This document shows, piece after piece, positions 29,597 to 38,925 of a DNA stretch of 64,000 nucleotides (within the stretch, counting starts at the first letter, position 1; each line of letters begins with the position of its first letter). The notes beneath the pieces were generated by a model. The model saw only the letters and a program-made list of their open reading frames with translations, made no database searches and was not told the origin of the DNA. This DNA is from Petasospora fabianii (lineage: Eukaryota > Ascomycota > Saccharomycetes > Phaffomycetales > Wickerhamomycetaceae). The stretch lies in NCBI GenBank assembly GCA_022641835.1, contig CP048718.1, forward strand, positions 806,001 through 870,000, given 5' to 3'. A program made the position numbers and the translations under genes.

Positions 29597-30967
29597 TCAA
29601 ACATCACGACCATGGATCTTTCTCAAGTGTGCCTTCATATTATCACCTCTGTTAAATCTCTTACCACAACCTGGTTCATCACAAACAAATGGTTTCTCAC
29701 TAGAATGAGATCTCATGTGTCTCTTGACGTGTTCAGGTCTCTGGAAAATTGCATTACACAAGGGACAAGAGTGTACTTTCTTTGGTTTCTTATTTGAAGT
29801 GAGAGAAGCATCCGTTGGTAGTGCAGTTGTAGATTGGGATTTTGAAAGTCTGGATTGCTTACGTGGGGTAATGATATCATACTTTGTGATCTCTGGTGGG
29901 ATCAGTTTTGGGTTGTTTGTAAGGGAGGAGATGTCGATAGAGGTTTGAGAACGATGAAGTCTAGGTCCGGAGCTAGTACCACTTGTTGATGGAATGACAC
30001 TAATGCTGCTTGCCCTTTGATGAGTCGTGACTGGTGTAGAGAAGGATTCTTTTGATTGAACAGAGTCGATAGTGGAGTTCGTGGTCTCTTCAGTGAGATC
30101 AGTGAGCTCAGTGAAATCGGTATTGTGTGTGTCCCCAAAGTATGGATGTGATGAGGTTGTTGGGAAAGACGAATGTTCCGATGGGAACGAGTAAGAGGCA
30201 GAATGACGATGTGTTGTTGTAGCATTACGCCGTGGTGAAGATGATGATTTGGTCTGTTGTTTGGTCGTGTCGGGATTATTGGCACTGTATCCAAAGTGAG
30301 ATGCCATTCTCAAGGTCATATCGGCAGCCTCGGCAAAGACATCTGGAGACAAAGTATCTTCTTGGGAGGCAGAAATGGCAGTTTTGCGATCTTGTTGGTT
30401 AATAAGCATCATTGGTGAAATAGCGTGTGAACTTGGAGGCTCCCTCTGTCTGTCAACACTTGGTGTAGCCAATGGTGTAGTGTTTGCAGAGTCATGATGT
30501 GGAGATTGGTAGATATTGGAGGTGTAGAAAGGGTTTGTACCACTAGTGCTAGATGGAGCAGGTGATCTTGAGTTATTAGTCGAAGTTGATGGCTGTAAAG
30601 ACATCAATGCAATTCCAGTAGCGTCCACAGATAGACGAGAACGAGTTCTGCGATGGGATTTGGTGATGCGAGTTGAAGGGGTTTTCTTTAACTGTGGGGT
30701 ATGAATTGCTTGAGGAGCAGGAGTATTGTGAATTGAAGTGTTTCTTGAATGCCCTCTTCTAGGAGTTGCTGTAGTGAAGTTTTGGTATGACATAGATGAA
30801 GCCAATGAAGTTTCAGACTGAGATGATGGCATCGTTGTTGATTGAAATGCTTGTGGCATCGATGAGATGGAGGATACAGTAGATGCAGAGTAAGATGAGG
30901 GCAGTTGAGATGTTTGATCGAGACCCAGTGGGATATCTTGATCCACAATTGTAGGTGATGCCATCAT
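29597..30967 (-). CDS. C2H2 zinc-finger transcription factor, C-terminal frame
   Basis: 456 residues from the first ATG; the frame stays open upstream through [14 protein letters not shown] and eight Gln codons to a stop at 31031-31033. Ser/Thr/Pro-rich, low-complexity text fills most of it. The C-terminus holds two C2H2 fingers: [23 protein letters not shown] and [27 protein letters not shown]. The helix residues (RPEH-KR, RGDN-KA) resemble the Msn2/Com2/Mnl1 class that binds AGGGG-type elements. The frame at 31053-31511 on the same strand looks like its N-terminus, split off by a disturbed CAA repeat. So the real start is uncertain: internal ATG, an intron I cannot see, or a sequence error. 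Confidence 0.75.
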   Translation of the reverse strand: MMASPTIVDQDIPLGLDQTSQLPSSYSASTVSSISSMPQAFQSTTMPSSQSETSLASSMSYQNFTTATPRRGHSRNTSIHNTPAPQAIHTPQLKKTPSTRITKSHRRTRSRLSVDATGIALMSLQPSTSTNNSRSPAPSSTSGTNPFYTSNIYQSPHHDSANTTPLATPSVDRQREPPSSHAISPMMLINQQDRKTAISASQEDTLSPDVFAEAADMTLRMASHFGYSANNPDTTKQQTKSSSSPRRNATTTHRHSASYSFPSEHSSFPTTSSHPYFGDTHNTDFTELTDLTEETTNSTIDSVQSKESFSTPVTTHQRASSISVIPSTSGTSSGPRLHRSQTSIDISSLTNNPKLIPPEITKYDIITPRKQSRLSKSQSTTALPTDASLTSNKKPKKVHSCPLCNAIFQRPEHVKRHMRSHSSEKPFVCDEPGCGKRFNRGDNMKAHLRKIHGRDV

Positions 30968-30990
30968 AGACGGATAGAGGTTTTGTTGTG

Positions 30991-31054
30991 TCTGAGAATA
31001 TTGACGTTGTTGTTGTTGTTGTTGTTGTTGTTATTGTGTGTTGTTTATTGTATT

Positions 31055-31105
<51 letters not shown>

Positions 31106-31106
31106 G
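30991..31106. repeat. Interrupted (CAA)n polyglutamine tract, minus strand
   Basis: Seventeen CAA codons (31056-31106) and eight more (31007-31030), separated by 25 nt of CAA-like but degraded text (31031-31055). The spacer has stops in all three minus-strand frames and shifts the frame by one. Between-allele length change is likely in such a tract. Confidence 0.8.
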
Positions 31107-31511
31107 ATGATACATCTGAGACGATCCAGGTTGATTTGAGAATGGATCATTCACTTGAGACGCATAGAATGGAGTTGATGCTGCACTTGTTGAAGATGAT
31201 GGGGCAAAGTATCCAGTTTGAAGATCATATTTTGGTGGGTATTGAAGTTGTTGAGAGTTTGAAGAACCATATATGAGATCATTTCTTGAAGCGGGGACCA
31301 CGAGATCAGCATCGCTATCCAATTGCGATTGTGGTTCATAAATGAAATCTGTGTTGAAAAGGTCGATTTCATCTTCAGGTCTCAAAGTGAATTGATCTTC
31401 GTTGGAATCCCTATCAGTTTCTTGATTGGAGTAATTTTTATATGGCGATGACGGCATCCCTGAGAATATGGGGAGATGGGAAGCCAGTTGAACGTGTGGG
31501 GGTGTGTTCAT
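31053..31511 (-). CDS. Probable N-terminal part of the C2H2 factor, ending in polyglutamine
   Basis: 152 residues: MNTPPHVQLASHLPIFSGMP, an acidic middle (RPEDEIDLFNTDFIYEP, like an activation region), Ser/Thr-rich text, then 17 glutamines and a stop at 31053-31055. It has no known domain. Low complexity and position directly before the zinc-finger frame suggest both belong to one gene. No consensus donor lies in this part with a phase that would join the two frames; GTGAAT after Gln at about 31151 is the best and is weak. As an independent protein it would be unusual. Confidence 0.5.
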
Positions 31512-32606
31512 AGCGACAACACCCTTTTAAGAGTGCTCTGTTTGCTTGCTATGGATCGGTATAATCCCTATTGCCGTGGCAGAATAGACCGTTGGTGATG
31601 GTTATATCCGTTGTAAATGAGTGCGATCCTGAAACAAACTGCAAATACCACAGCGGGCGGCACGCTGACAGATAGGCAGATTTAGACTTCTGCGGGCGGC
31701 TAATCAATAAGCCAGCAGCTGTAACCGATAGGTAATGACCTGACTTTTATCAAAGAGTGCGTCTTGAACTCTTATAGTGAGAGTTGTAGCGAAGCGCGTG
31801 CCTGTTAGTGTTTGAGTTGGAGAGATGAAGCCACCAATCAGAGAGGGATAGGCGGGCGAGATCTGGCACGACGCGCGGTAGATGGAGGTGGAAAGGTGAG
31901 GAGGGAGGAAGGGGAGGACCAAGCAGAAGAAGAGGAGAAGATAAGCTAAGATCTGATGTCTAAGCTTTTGTAAACAACTGCAACAAATAAGCGCCCTATT
32001 GTGTGGGGTGTTACTAATGAAGCGCTATGTCAGGTGAGTGGGTTGGATGGTTTGTTTATACTACAAAATTATACAGGTGAAAACATGCACCGGCGCGATC
32101 TCTTACAAACAAAAAACTCTTGCCGCTATGGCAACTTGAGAGGGGGGGGGGCTGTGGTCGATGTGCGGGCGCTTTAGTCGCCGTGAGGCTCTGGAAATTT
32201 CAAAGTGGTGCCTACGGCACCATAGCAAATCCCAAACATTGGTTGGGAGTATTCTGTGCATGTGGGGGTTTTCCCTTACACTTAGCGTCAAGTGTTCATT
32301 GTCTTAACCTTTCGCTTTGTTATGGAATGGGGTAATCGCTGACATGCGGAATCGGCGCGATAAGCCAAGCGGAGCCACCATCTCTGATCTACTGTGGCCT
32401 GGAGATTTCGAAGGTTTCCCCGATAAAATGAAACCTCAACTATTGAGAAGTTTGCTACGGGTACCTTACTAATTTCTTCCTCGAATCCCCGCAATCACGT
32501 CTCAAGCAGTCAGACATACATATAACTCTCTCAGTTCTTGCTTAGTTATTGCGCCAGTCTTTTAGTTTCCCCAGCGATGAGCTCGAGGTTTATTTTAGGC
32601 ATTTTA

Positions 32607-32637
<31 letters not shown>

Positions 32638-32986
32638 CACACCACAACACCGTTACCCCAGGAACAAAACAAAGCGGCGGAGTCGATGGTTCGCGCAACA
32701 AAAGGTCTTCACTATGGAGCTTGGGGTTAAGGGGATCAAGGGTAGCAACATGGGGGCAAGTGCATACACTTGTATATCGGTAGACTAAGAAAATATCGGG
32801 GATCAGCGATCGTATTAGCGGGTTTACCGTGTATATCGTATTTTTAACTTAGGGTTCAAGCTATATATGGAGACGGGTTGCCTTCGCTGGATGTCTAATG
32901 TGTTACTCTTGCAGCTTTCATTTCTTTTAAAAGTCATCATTGTCATGTTACAGATATGCATTTTAACTAAGTAAGTCTGCTTCACT
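31512..32986. other. 1.5-kb gene-free region upstream of the C2H2 gene
   Basis: Long upstream region typical of a regulated transcription factor. It has a purine-rich stretch near 31850-31950, a run of ten G at 32142-32151, and several short hairpins from 32170 to 32450. The best is TGGTGCC/GGCACCA (32206-32222). An 18-A run (32606-32623) continues into (AC)n to about 32642. GTTTCCCCGAT (32414-32424) is the inverse of ATCGGGGAAAC at 21816-21826. No convincing gene. Confidence 0.5.
32606..32642. repeat. Poly(A)18 joined to an (AC)n microsatellite
   Basis: Eighteen A residues run straight into about ten AC dinucleotides. A simple sequence repeat, probably variable in length. Confidence 0.9.
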
Positions 32987-33808
32987 TTACAACTTGGTTC
33001 CAGTTGAGAATGCATCACCGAGATATGATCCTCCATCAATAGGAATCACTGCACCGTTGATGTAATCAGATTCCTTAGCAGAGAAGAACAATACAACACT
33101 TTCCAAATCTTCTTGTCTTCCTAATCTTCTCTTTGGGTTTGCTGCAATCATTCTTTCACCAACTTTTTCCAATAGTCCATTAGCCATCTTAGTTGGGAAG
33201 AAACCAGGTGCCAAAATATTAACATTAATGTTTTGAGGACCAAGTTCCATTGCTAATGCCTTACCCATATGCATAACACCAGCTTTAGATGCAGTGTATC
33301 CATAAGTACCACTACCCATGGCATCTGTTCTTAACCCTGTCACAGAACCAGTGATTAAGATTCTTGAAGAATAGTCCTTGGTACCAGCTTTCTTCAATAA
33401 TGGATAGAAAGCCTGGATAGTTAGGAAAACACCCTTGACGTTTAAAGCCAAAACTTTATCAAATGCCTCTTCTGGATGTTGTGTTAATGGAGCACCCCAT
33501 GAAGCACCAGCATTAGCAATGAGAATATCAACTTGACTTTCACTCTCAGCAACAAAATCATAAAGCTTCTTGTTACCAGCCTTTGTTGAACAATCAGTAC
33601 CGATACCAGCAATCTTACAATCAGTGTTATTGTATTGCTTTGCCAAATCTTGTAAGAATTTAACAGATTCTTGAACAGCTTTATCCTTACGTGAAGTGAT
33701 GTATACTGCCTTAGCACCGTTCTTAACAAGTACCTCAGCACAGTTCAATCCAAGTCCTCTAGAACCACCGGTCACAACAGCAACTTTACCATCAACGTTG
33801 AGTTTCAT
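32987..33808 (-). CDS. Short-chain dehydrogenase/reductase
   Basis: 273 residues from the ATG at 33808. A longer frame to 33913 adds a low-complexity His/Thr-rich leader that is more likely 5' UTR. The cofactor motif is TGGSRGLG (TGxxxGxG), then IANAGA, the catalytic Ser in ITGSVTGL and the Tyr-x3-Lys in YGYTASKAG. The C-terminal INGAVIPIDGGSYLGD text is typical of classical SDRs of the 3-oxoacyl-ACP-reductase/RhlG-like group. NADP(H) preference is likely from the Arg after the glycine motif. Substrate unknown; cytosolic, with no transit peptide. GTK-L at the C-terminus is not a peroxisomal signal. Confidence 0.85.
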   Translation of the reverse strand: MKLNVDGKVAVVTGGSRGLGLNCAEVLVKNGAKAVYITSRKDKAVQESVKFLQDLAKQYNNTDCKIAGIGTDCSTKAGNKKLYDFVAESESQVDILIANAGASWGAPLTQHPEEAFDKVLALNVKGVFLTIQAFYPLLKKAGTKDYSSRILITGSVTGLRTDAMGSGTYGYTASKAGVMHMGKALAMELGPQNINVNILAPGFFPTKMANGLLEKVGERMIAANPKRRLGRQEDLESVVLFFSAKESDYINGAVIPIDGGSYLGDAFSTGTKL

Positions 33809-34830
33809 TGTGTAGGTGTCTTTTGTTCTTTGTGTTAGAAAGAGAGAGTGTGTGTAGGTGTGAGTATCTGTTGAGTGATAGCTATGTGTGGAAAGATGCG
33901 GTGTTTTATACAAGATTATCTGTTCTCAATGACTAGTATCCCCCCAATTTAGCGTGACTTGCCTCGGTTGGAAATCATCGCCTTCTCCACAATTCATGCA
34001 GCGAAGTTTGTGGGGCAGAAGTTGAGAGCCGTGGTTTAAATGGGTCACGAGGGTATTCACGTGATGCTTTGCTTGATTAGGAAGTTTTCCCGATTAGGAA
34101 ATATTTTCCTTGTTGTGAAGGTTTCGCGAATGAGTTAAGTTAGTATAGTACTATTTGATCTCGTTAATCTTTATAGTTCTTTTATCTTATGATGAGTTCC
34201 TGAGTTATTGTAGAGTCAATGACTCTATGTATATGTAACAGATTCTTTGGAATCCGAGAAACCCAAGGGAAGTAACTTCAATTGACTCTATACGTACATA
34301 GGAGGGGTGAAAGGATTGACTATAGTATAATATGTAGTAACTCCTCCATTATATACCCTTTTAAGCCTGCGCTTGTTAAGAGATTAAGACATCAACAGCC
34401 TTTGATTCTATAGAACTAAGTAATAAAGAGATCACCTTCACATAAGAACTCCCTTAAACTACTCTTTGTTGGTGCGGCGACCATCCGTAGACGCAACCGC
34501 GAACGAGACCAACGGTTGGGTAAACAAAGATGGCAACCTGTCACTGTGCTCTACCCAACCAACTGCTTCACAAAGACTTACCATTGCTTCTTTCTCACTT
34601 TACACACACACCCATCAATCACATATCATCGAGTAGACTTAATAATCTGTCATACTCCGAGACACCTTTTTACCTTTCATATCCCATCAAACACGGCTTG
34701 CAAACTAGCAATCACGGAGAAGCAGCATCAAACATCTACCCCTTCGTCTCCGAGTGCCGTTTCCTTTCAATCACATAACACTCACACATCATCATCATCT
34801 CCATCTTTGCATAGAACTTAAGAACAAACA
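33809..34830. promoter_or_regulatory. Divergent SDR/NEM1 intergenic region
   Basis: 1022 bp without a gene. It holds an E-box CACGTG (34057-34062), TTCGCGAA (34123-34130), and a perfect 17-bp inverted repeat TAGAGTCA-A-TGACTCTA (34211-34227) with a further TTGACTCTA at 34282-34290. The NEM1-proximal 250 bp are AC-rich, as in long yeast leaders. Confidence 0.55.
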
Positions 34831-35946
34831 ATGAATTCGATTCAATACATCACACAAAGGGTTGAAGGTGCGCTCCACCCGGCTGATCTGGAAGGCGTAA
34901 TACCCAAGGAGAACACATCACAATCTACACCGCTTCGAACACAAGCTATACCGGAGAAACAAGGGCTAGCAATCAAAAATCAAGAGGAATCCCTAGTTTC
35001 ACGCCTTATACAATTAATTCTCTACGTACCAGATCTCTTGATATTTCGTCCTCTCTCATACATTTGGTATGTCATCACTTTCCCCTTGACACTACTTGAG
35101 AGACGCAGAGTTTCTGAGCATCAAGACTCGGATACAACGATATCAACCTCCACGACAGAAGACGATGACAACAATACAAAAGTCGAGGGACAACGTCCAT
35201 CATTCGAACGGTCTTCATCACAAACTATCCTCGAAATAGATGAAGATGAGAAACTCGAAGCATCTCAACGCGATGACGCCAATGATACCGATCTTAAATC
35301 ACCAACATCACCATCAACTCAAGGGATCCTTTCACATAATTCGAAATTATTCACTTTTCCACGAACAGTATACCCAGTAAACCTCGCAACAACAGGTTTC
35401 AAAAAAACACTCATCCTTGACCTTGACGAGACACTTGTACACTCCGTCTCACGAGGCAAGAGACTTGCATCATCTTCATACCAAGTTGAAATCAAACTTA
35501 AGGATCAAGTCGCTACTCTATACTATGTCCAGAAACGACCATATTGTGACATGTTCCTTAAACAGGTTTCTAAATGGTTTAATCTCATCATATTCACCGC
35601 AAGTGTTAAGGAGTATGCGGATCCTGTCATTGACCTCTTAGAGACCGAGAAGAAATACTTCTCTCAAAGATACTACAGAGATCATTGCACATTAAGAGAA
35701 GGCCAGGGGTATATCAAGGATTTGACAACAGTGGATCGTAATCTGAATCATGTTATCATTGTTGATAACTCACCAATATCATATGCATTACATGAGAATA
35801 ATGCCGTTTCCGTTGAAGGTTGGATTAGTGATTCTACAGATACCGACTTGCTTAATTTGATCCCAGTGTTGTACTCGTTGAGATATACTACTGATGTGAG
35901 AACGATCTTATCTTTAAAGAATGGTGAGGCTGCATTCGAGAGATGA
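34831..35946 (+). CDS. NEM1: Nem1 catalytic subunit of the nuclear-envelope lipin phosphatase
   Basis: 371 residues (446 in S. cerevisiae). A hydrophobic region at about 62-90 (LIQLILYVPDLLIFRPLSYIWYVITF) anchors it in the ER/nuclear envelope. After an acidic linker comes the FCP/HAD phosphatase domain with DLDETLVHS (nucleophile Asp197, second Asp199), FTASVKEYADPVID and VDNSP...HENNAV. Nem1 with Spo7 dephosphorylates lipin Pah1, directing phosphatidate to diacylglycerol and storage lipid. The catalytic residues are all present. Convergent with the kinesin gene across 116 bp. Confidence 0.9.
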   Translation: MNSIQYITQRVEGALHPADLEGVIPKENTSQSTPLRTQAIPEKQGLAIKNQEESLVSRLIQLILYVPDLLIFRPLSYIWYVITFPLTLLERRRVSEHQDSDTTISTSTTEDDDNNTKVEGQRPSFERSSSQTILEIDEDEKLEASQRDDANDTDLKSPTSPSTQGILSHNSKLFTFPRTVYPVNLATTGFKKTLILDLDETLVHSVSRGKRLASSSYQVEIKLKDQVATLYYVQKRPYCDMFLKQVSKWFNLIIFTASVKEYADPVIDLLETEKKYFSQRYYRDHCTLREGQGYIKDLTTVDRNLNHVIIVDNSPISYALHENNAVSVEGWISDSTDTDLLNLIPVLYSLRYTTDVRTILSLKNGEAAFER

Positions 35947-36062
35947 TATAAACCATCTCACAAATACCTTGAATGATACACGCATATAATGAGCTTGCAG
36001 ATTGCTACTTTCAAATATAACGACATTATTGACCTTGAAGAATTATCTGAGTGTAGCCTTTA

Positions 36063-38336
36063 TCATTCGTCAACAACCGGTTTCACAACATTCAAACTAA
36101 ACCCTGATCTGTATCCTGCATTTCCACCACTCGTGGCACTACTCGCAATGCTCGTTCTTCGGCTAGTACTTGAACCATTAGACCCTTTCATACTCAATTC
36201 ATCACTTGAGGCATTCCCACTTCCACTATTTGACCTTCTTGGTGCAAAGTCAGTCATATTTGCGGAGTATAATGCGTTCTCTTCATCAATCTTGGACATC
36301 CCAGCTCCCATACCCTGTCCTGCGCTTAAAGATCCAGTGTATTGGTAAGAAGGGACCGTTGACGAACTAAGTTTCCTCACAGTCGAGAGTCGTTCACGGA
36401 GAGAGAAAAGCTTGAACTCAAAATTTGCAGTTTCAGATTGTACTTTTGATTGTGCCTCTTTCAGCAGCTCTTCGAGAGTCTTGATACGTTCTTGACGTGT
36501 CTCGGAGATCTTGCGAGTTGTCAAGATTTCCTTTTGAAGCATATGGTTGTGGTTCTGAATCTCAGCCATTTGAAGACTGAGCTTACCAATGGATTGCTCA
36601 AGTTGTGCTAGACGCTTTGTGTCGATCGGTGGTTGGTTCTGGATCTCCGTAGTGAGATTGTCAATTTCTTGCTGCATCTCAAACAGGTGTACACATTTTT
36701 CATTAAGATCTTGGATAAGTTCAGCATTCATAGCTTGTGATGCCTCAAGTTGATAAGCCAACGGTTGGTCCTCTTCTGATGCTTTCAAAGACGGAACACG
36801 GGAGATCATCGCTGTGAGTTCCTGGATTCTATTCTCCAAGAATGGAATCTTCTTGACATCTTCCACTGACAGTTTTGGTGTAAGATCTTTTGGTGGAGGA
36901 GGTGGTGGTGGAATAGGTTTAGCCACTGGCTCTTTATCGAGCTTATTAAAACCTGACTTCCAAAGATCTAACTCGAACTCCAACTCTTTTGCACGGAGCA
37001 CATGTTCTTCGTTGAGCCGAGTGAGATGGTCAATGCGCTTGAGTAAATCCAATTGAGACGGTTCAGAATTGATATGGGCAGTATTCTTGATCTTCTTTGC
37101 TCTAGTACCAAACCTCAAAGTAGAGATAGTTTCAGTCTCGTTGTATGCAGCTGGTGAGCAATTGACAATCAAGCTGGTTCTAGAGTTACCACCAAGTGAC
37201 TGTTGGAGGATTCTTGTGAGTTTGGAGTCTCTGTATGGGATGTGCGATGATTTGTTATCTGTAAGTGCATTAATGACAATACCCAATTGTGTCAATGAAC
37301 TGTTAATCTTTTTCGCTTCTTCAAATGTCTGACCAGATGCACCTGTCTTTCCAACTTTTTCACTACCAGCAAGGTCCACAAGAAAAAGCTTGGACCTCTT
37401 GACACCTTCTCTTATGTTTTCCTGAGTTAAATCCAATTGGAAGATGGTATGAGACCGGGAGGACTCCTGATTCATTTCTGTAGATCCAACAGCTCTCAGC
37501 TGTGCACCTTTCTCCAATATAGCATACAACTCCTCCGATGAACCAGCATATTTCTTAGTCAAGTTACGAACATGGATACCATTAGCACCATCTTCATGAA
37601 TTGTGAGTGGTAGTTCAGACTCCGGATTGAGCAAGTCTTTGACCTGTTCCATGTATATCTCCATGTATGAGGCAGTCAATGTATACTCTGTTGCGTCAAC
37701 TTTTTGAGATTTCTGCTCTGCTGAGATTCTATCAAAGAGTGCATCGACTATCCGAGGCACGACACCCTTCATCTCACCGTGCAGCTTAGGACCCATCATA
37801 GTGAATGTCTTACCAGAACCTGTTTGGCCATATGCTAAAACTGTACCGTTGTATCCTGCGAACAAGTCCTCGACTGTGGGTTCGACTGAGTACTCAAACA
37901 ACTCCAGCTGGGAGGCAGTGGGGCCAAAGACACGATCATAGGTATACACATCACCACCGAGGGATAGACTCTTGTTATCAATGATCTGGAGAGTTGACTT
38001 GCTTTCCCAATGCTTCTCCTTCTCCAGCTCTGGTCTGAAGCGGGCGATGACCTTAATGGTATCTCTGTTTCTGCGGGGTGTGGAGGTGCCTGTGGAAGAC
38101 TGGGCGGGTGAGTCTGGAGCCACCCCACGGGCGGGAGTCCTCGTTGGAGTGCCAGATCCCATATTTGTAGATGAAGTTTCTATCGACTGCGAGGAAAGGG
38201 CTTTCCTCTGCCGCGTGCTGGTTTTATGGGTAGGTGTTGGAGGTTGATGAGGAGAGCAGTCTGCCGCTGGAGACGTCTGGCGTCTGCGCCTCTGCTTGAC
38301 GGGCGTCGTAGTGCGGGACTGAGGTATAGAGGACAT
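36063..38336 (-). CDS. Kinesin-1-type motor protein
   Basis: 757 residues. A 90-residue Ser/Thr/Pro- and Arg-rich N-terminal extension precedes the motor domain (about 91-415). Motor motifs: GYNGTVLAYGQTGSGKTFTM (P-loop), NQESSRSHTIF (switch I), LVDLAGSEKVGKTGA (switch II) and HIPYRDSKLTRILQQSLGGNSRT. The neck begins FGTRAKKIKNTAHIN, as in conventional fungal kinesin (NKin). A proline run (KPIPPPPPPPKD), coiled coils (about 500-650) and a Ser-rich tail follow. Kinesin-1 moves cargo to microtubule plus ends. S. cerevisiae has no kinesin-1, but many other fungi do. The tail is short compared with the about 930 residues of NKin. Confidence 0.85.
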   Translation of the reverse strand: MSSIPQSRTTTPVKQRRRRQTSPAADCSPHQPPTPTHKTSTRQRKALSSQSIETSSTNMGSGTPTRTPARGVAPDSPAQSSTGTSTPRRNRDTIKVIARFRPELEKEKHWESKSTLQIIDNKSLSLGGDVYTYDRVFGPTASQLELFEYSVEPTVEDLFAGYNGTVLAYGQTGSGKTFTMMGPKLHGEMKGVVPRIVDALFDRISAEQKSQKVDATEYTLTASYMEIYMEQVKDLLNPESELPLTIHEDGANGIHVRNLTKKYAGSSEELYAILEKGAQLRAVGSTEMNQESSRSHTIFQLDLTQENIREGVKRSKLFLVDLAGSEKVGKTGASGQTFEEAKKINSSLTQLGIVINALTDNKSSHIPYRDSKLTRILQQSLGGNSRTSLIVNCSPAAYNETETISTLRFGTRAKKIKNTAHINSEPSQLDLLKRIDHLTRLNEEHVLRAKELEFELDLWKSGFNKLDKEPVAKPIPPPPPPPKDLTPKLSVEDVKKIPFLENRIQELTAMISRVPSLKASEEDQPLAYQLEASQAMNAELIQDLNEKCVHLFEMQQEIDNLTTEIQNQPPIDTKRLAQLEQSIGKLSLQMAEIQNHNHMLQKEILTTRKISETRQERIKTLEELLKEAQSKVQSETANFEFKLFSLRERLSTVRKLSSSTVPSYQYTGSLSAGQGMGAGMSKIDEENALYSANMTDFAPRRSNSGSGNASSDELSMKGSNGSSTSRRTSIASSATSGGNAGYRSGFSLNVVKPVVDE

Positions 38337-38925
38337 TTACCAGGATATTAAGCTCTCAATCTGTGTAGTGTCTACTACTGAACCGCTCTATTAGAGAACT
38401 AACCGCCAGTCTGTTTTCTTTATGACGCGTCGGGTTTGTTGTTTGGAGATGTCGAATGTTTTGAGGGAATGAATGCGATGGAATGGGGCAACAAACAATG
38501 GGGCATACCGCGGGGACCGTTTTATGTCACGATCTGCGGTTGATTGCCATGTCAAATGTACAGCCATCACCAGTTGCTATTGTAATCAGTGTTTGAATTG
38601 CTTATCTAAACCATTTCCTTTACTCTAATTTTAATATTCTTTGCTATTTATGTCTTAATCCGGAATACATTGTACATAGTGGAGTTGAAGATGCATTTAT
38701 AGGCAAGAGTGTTTTACAGACAAGTGCATCCGTAGTCTAAATGAGGCCGGCCTTAAGTTGAATGTAGTTTTGAGGCTATCCAATAGATGTGTCATCTTGA
38801 GCTTCCTATCTTTGTGAGCCTCCCGCTTCTACAGCACACATACCAGCTACAAATCCCAACCAAACAGACGTACGAAATGTATTTCACAACTCTAAACTCT
38901 TAAGATGCAACACACTTTCACTAAT
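38337..38925. promoter_or_regulatory. Kinesin promoter and VMA5 3' flank
   Basis: 589 bp between two minus-strand genes. I see no gene or consensus motif I can defend. Confidence 0.4.

Noticed and set aside
33809-33913. N-terminal extension of the SDR
   Set aside because: His/Thr-rich low complexity without SDR similarity; MKLNVDGKVAVVTGG is a normal start.
34130-34500. Possible solo LTR
   Set aside because: I could not find matched TG...CA ends with a target-site duplication or a second copy in the window.
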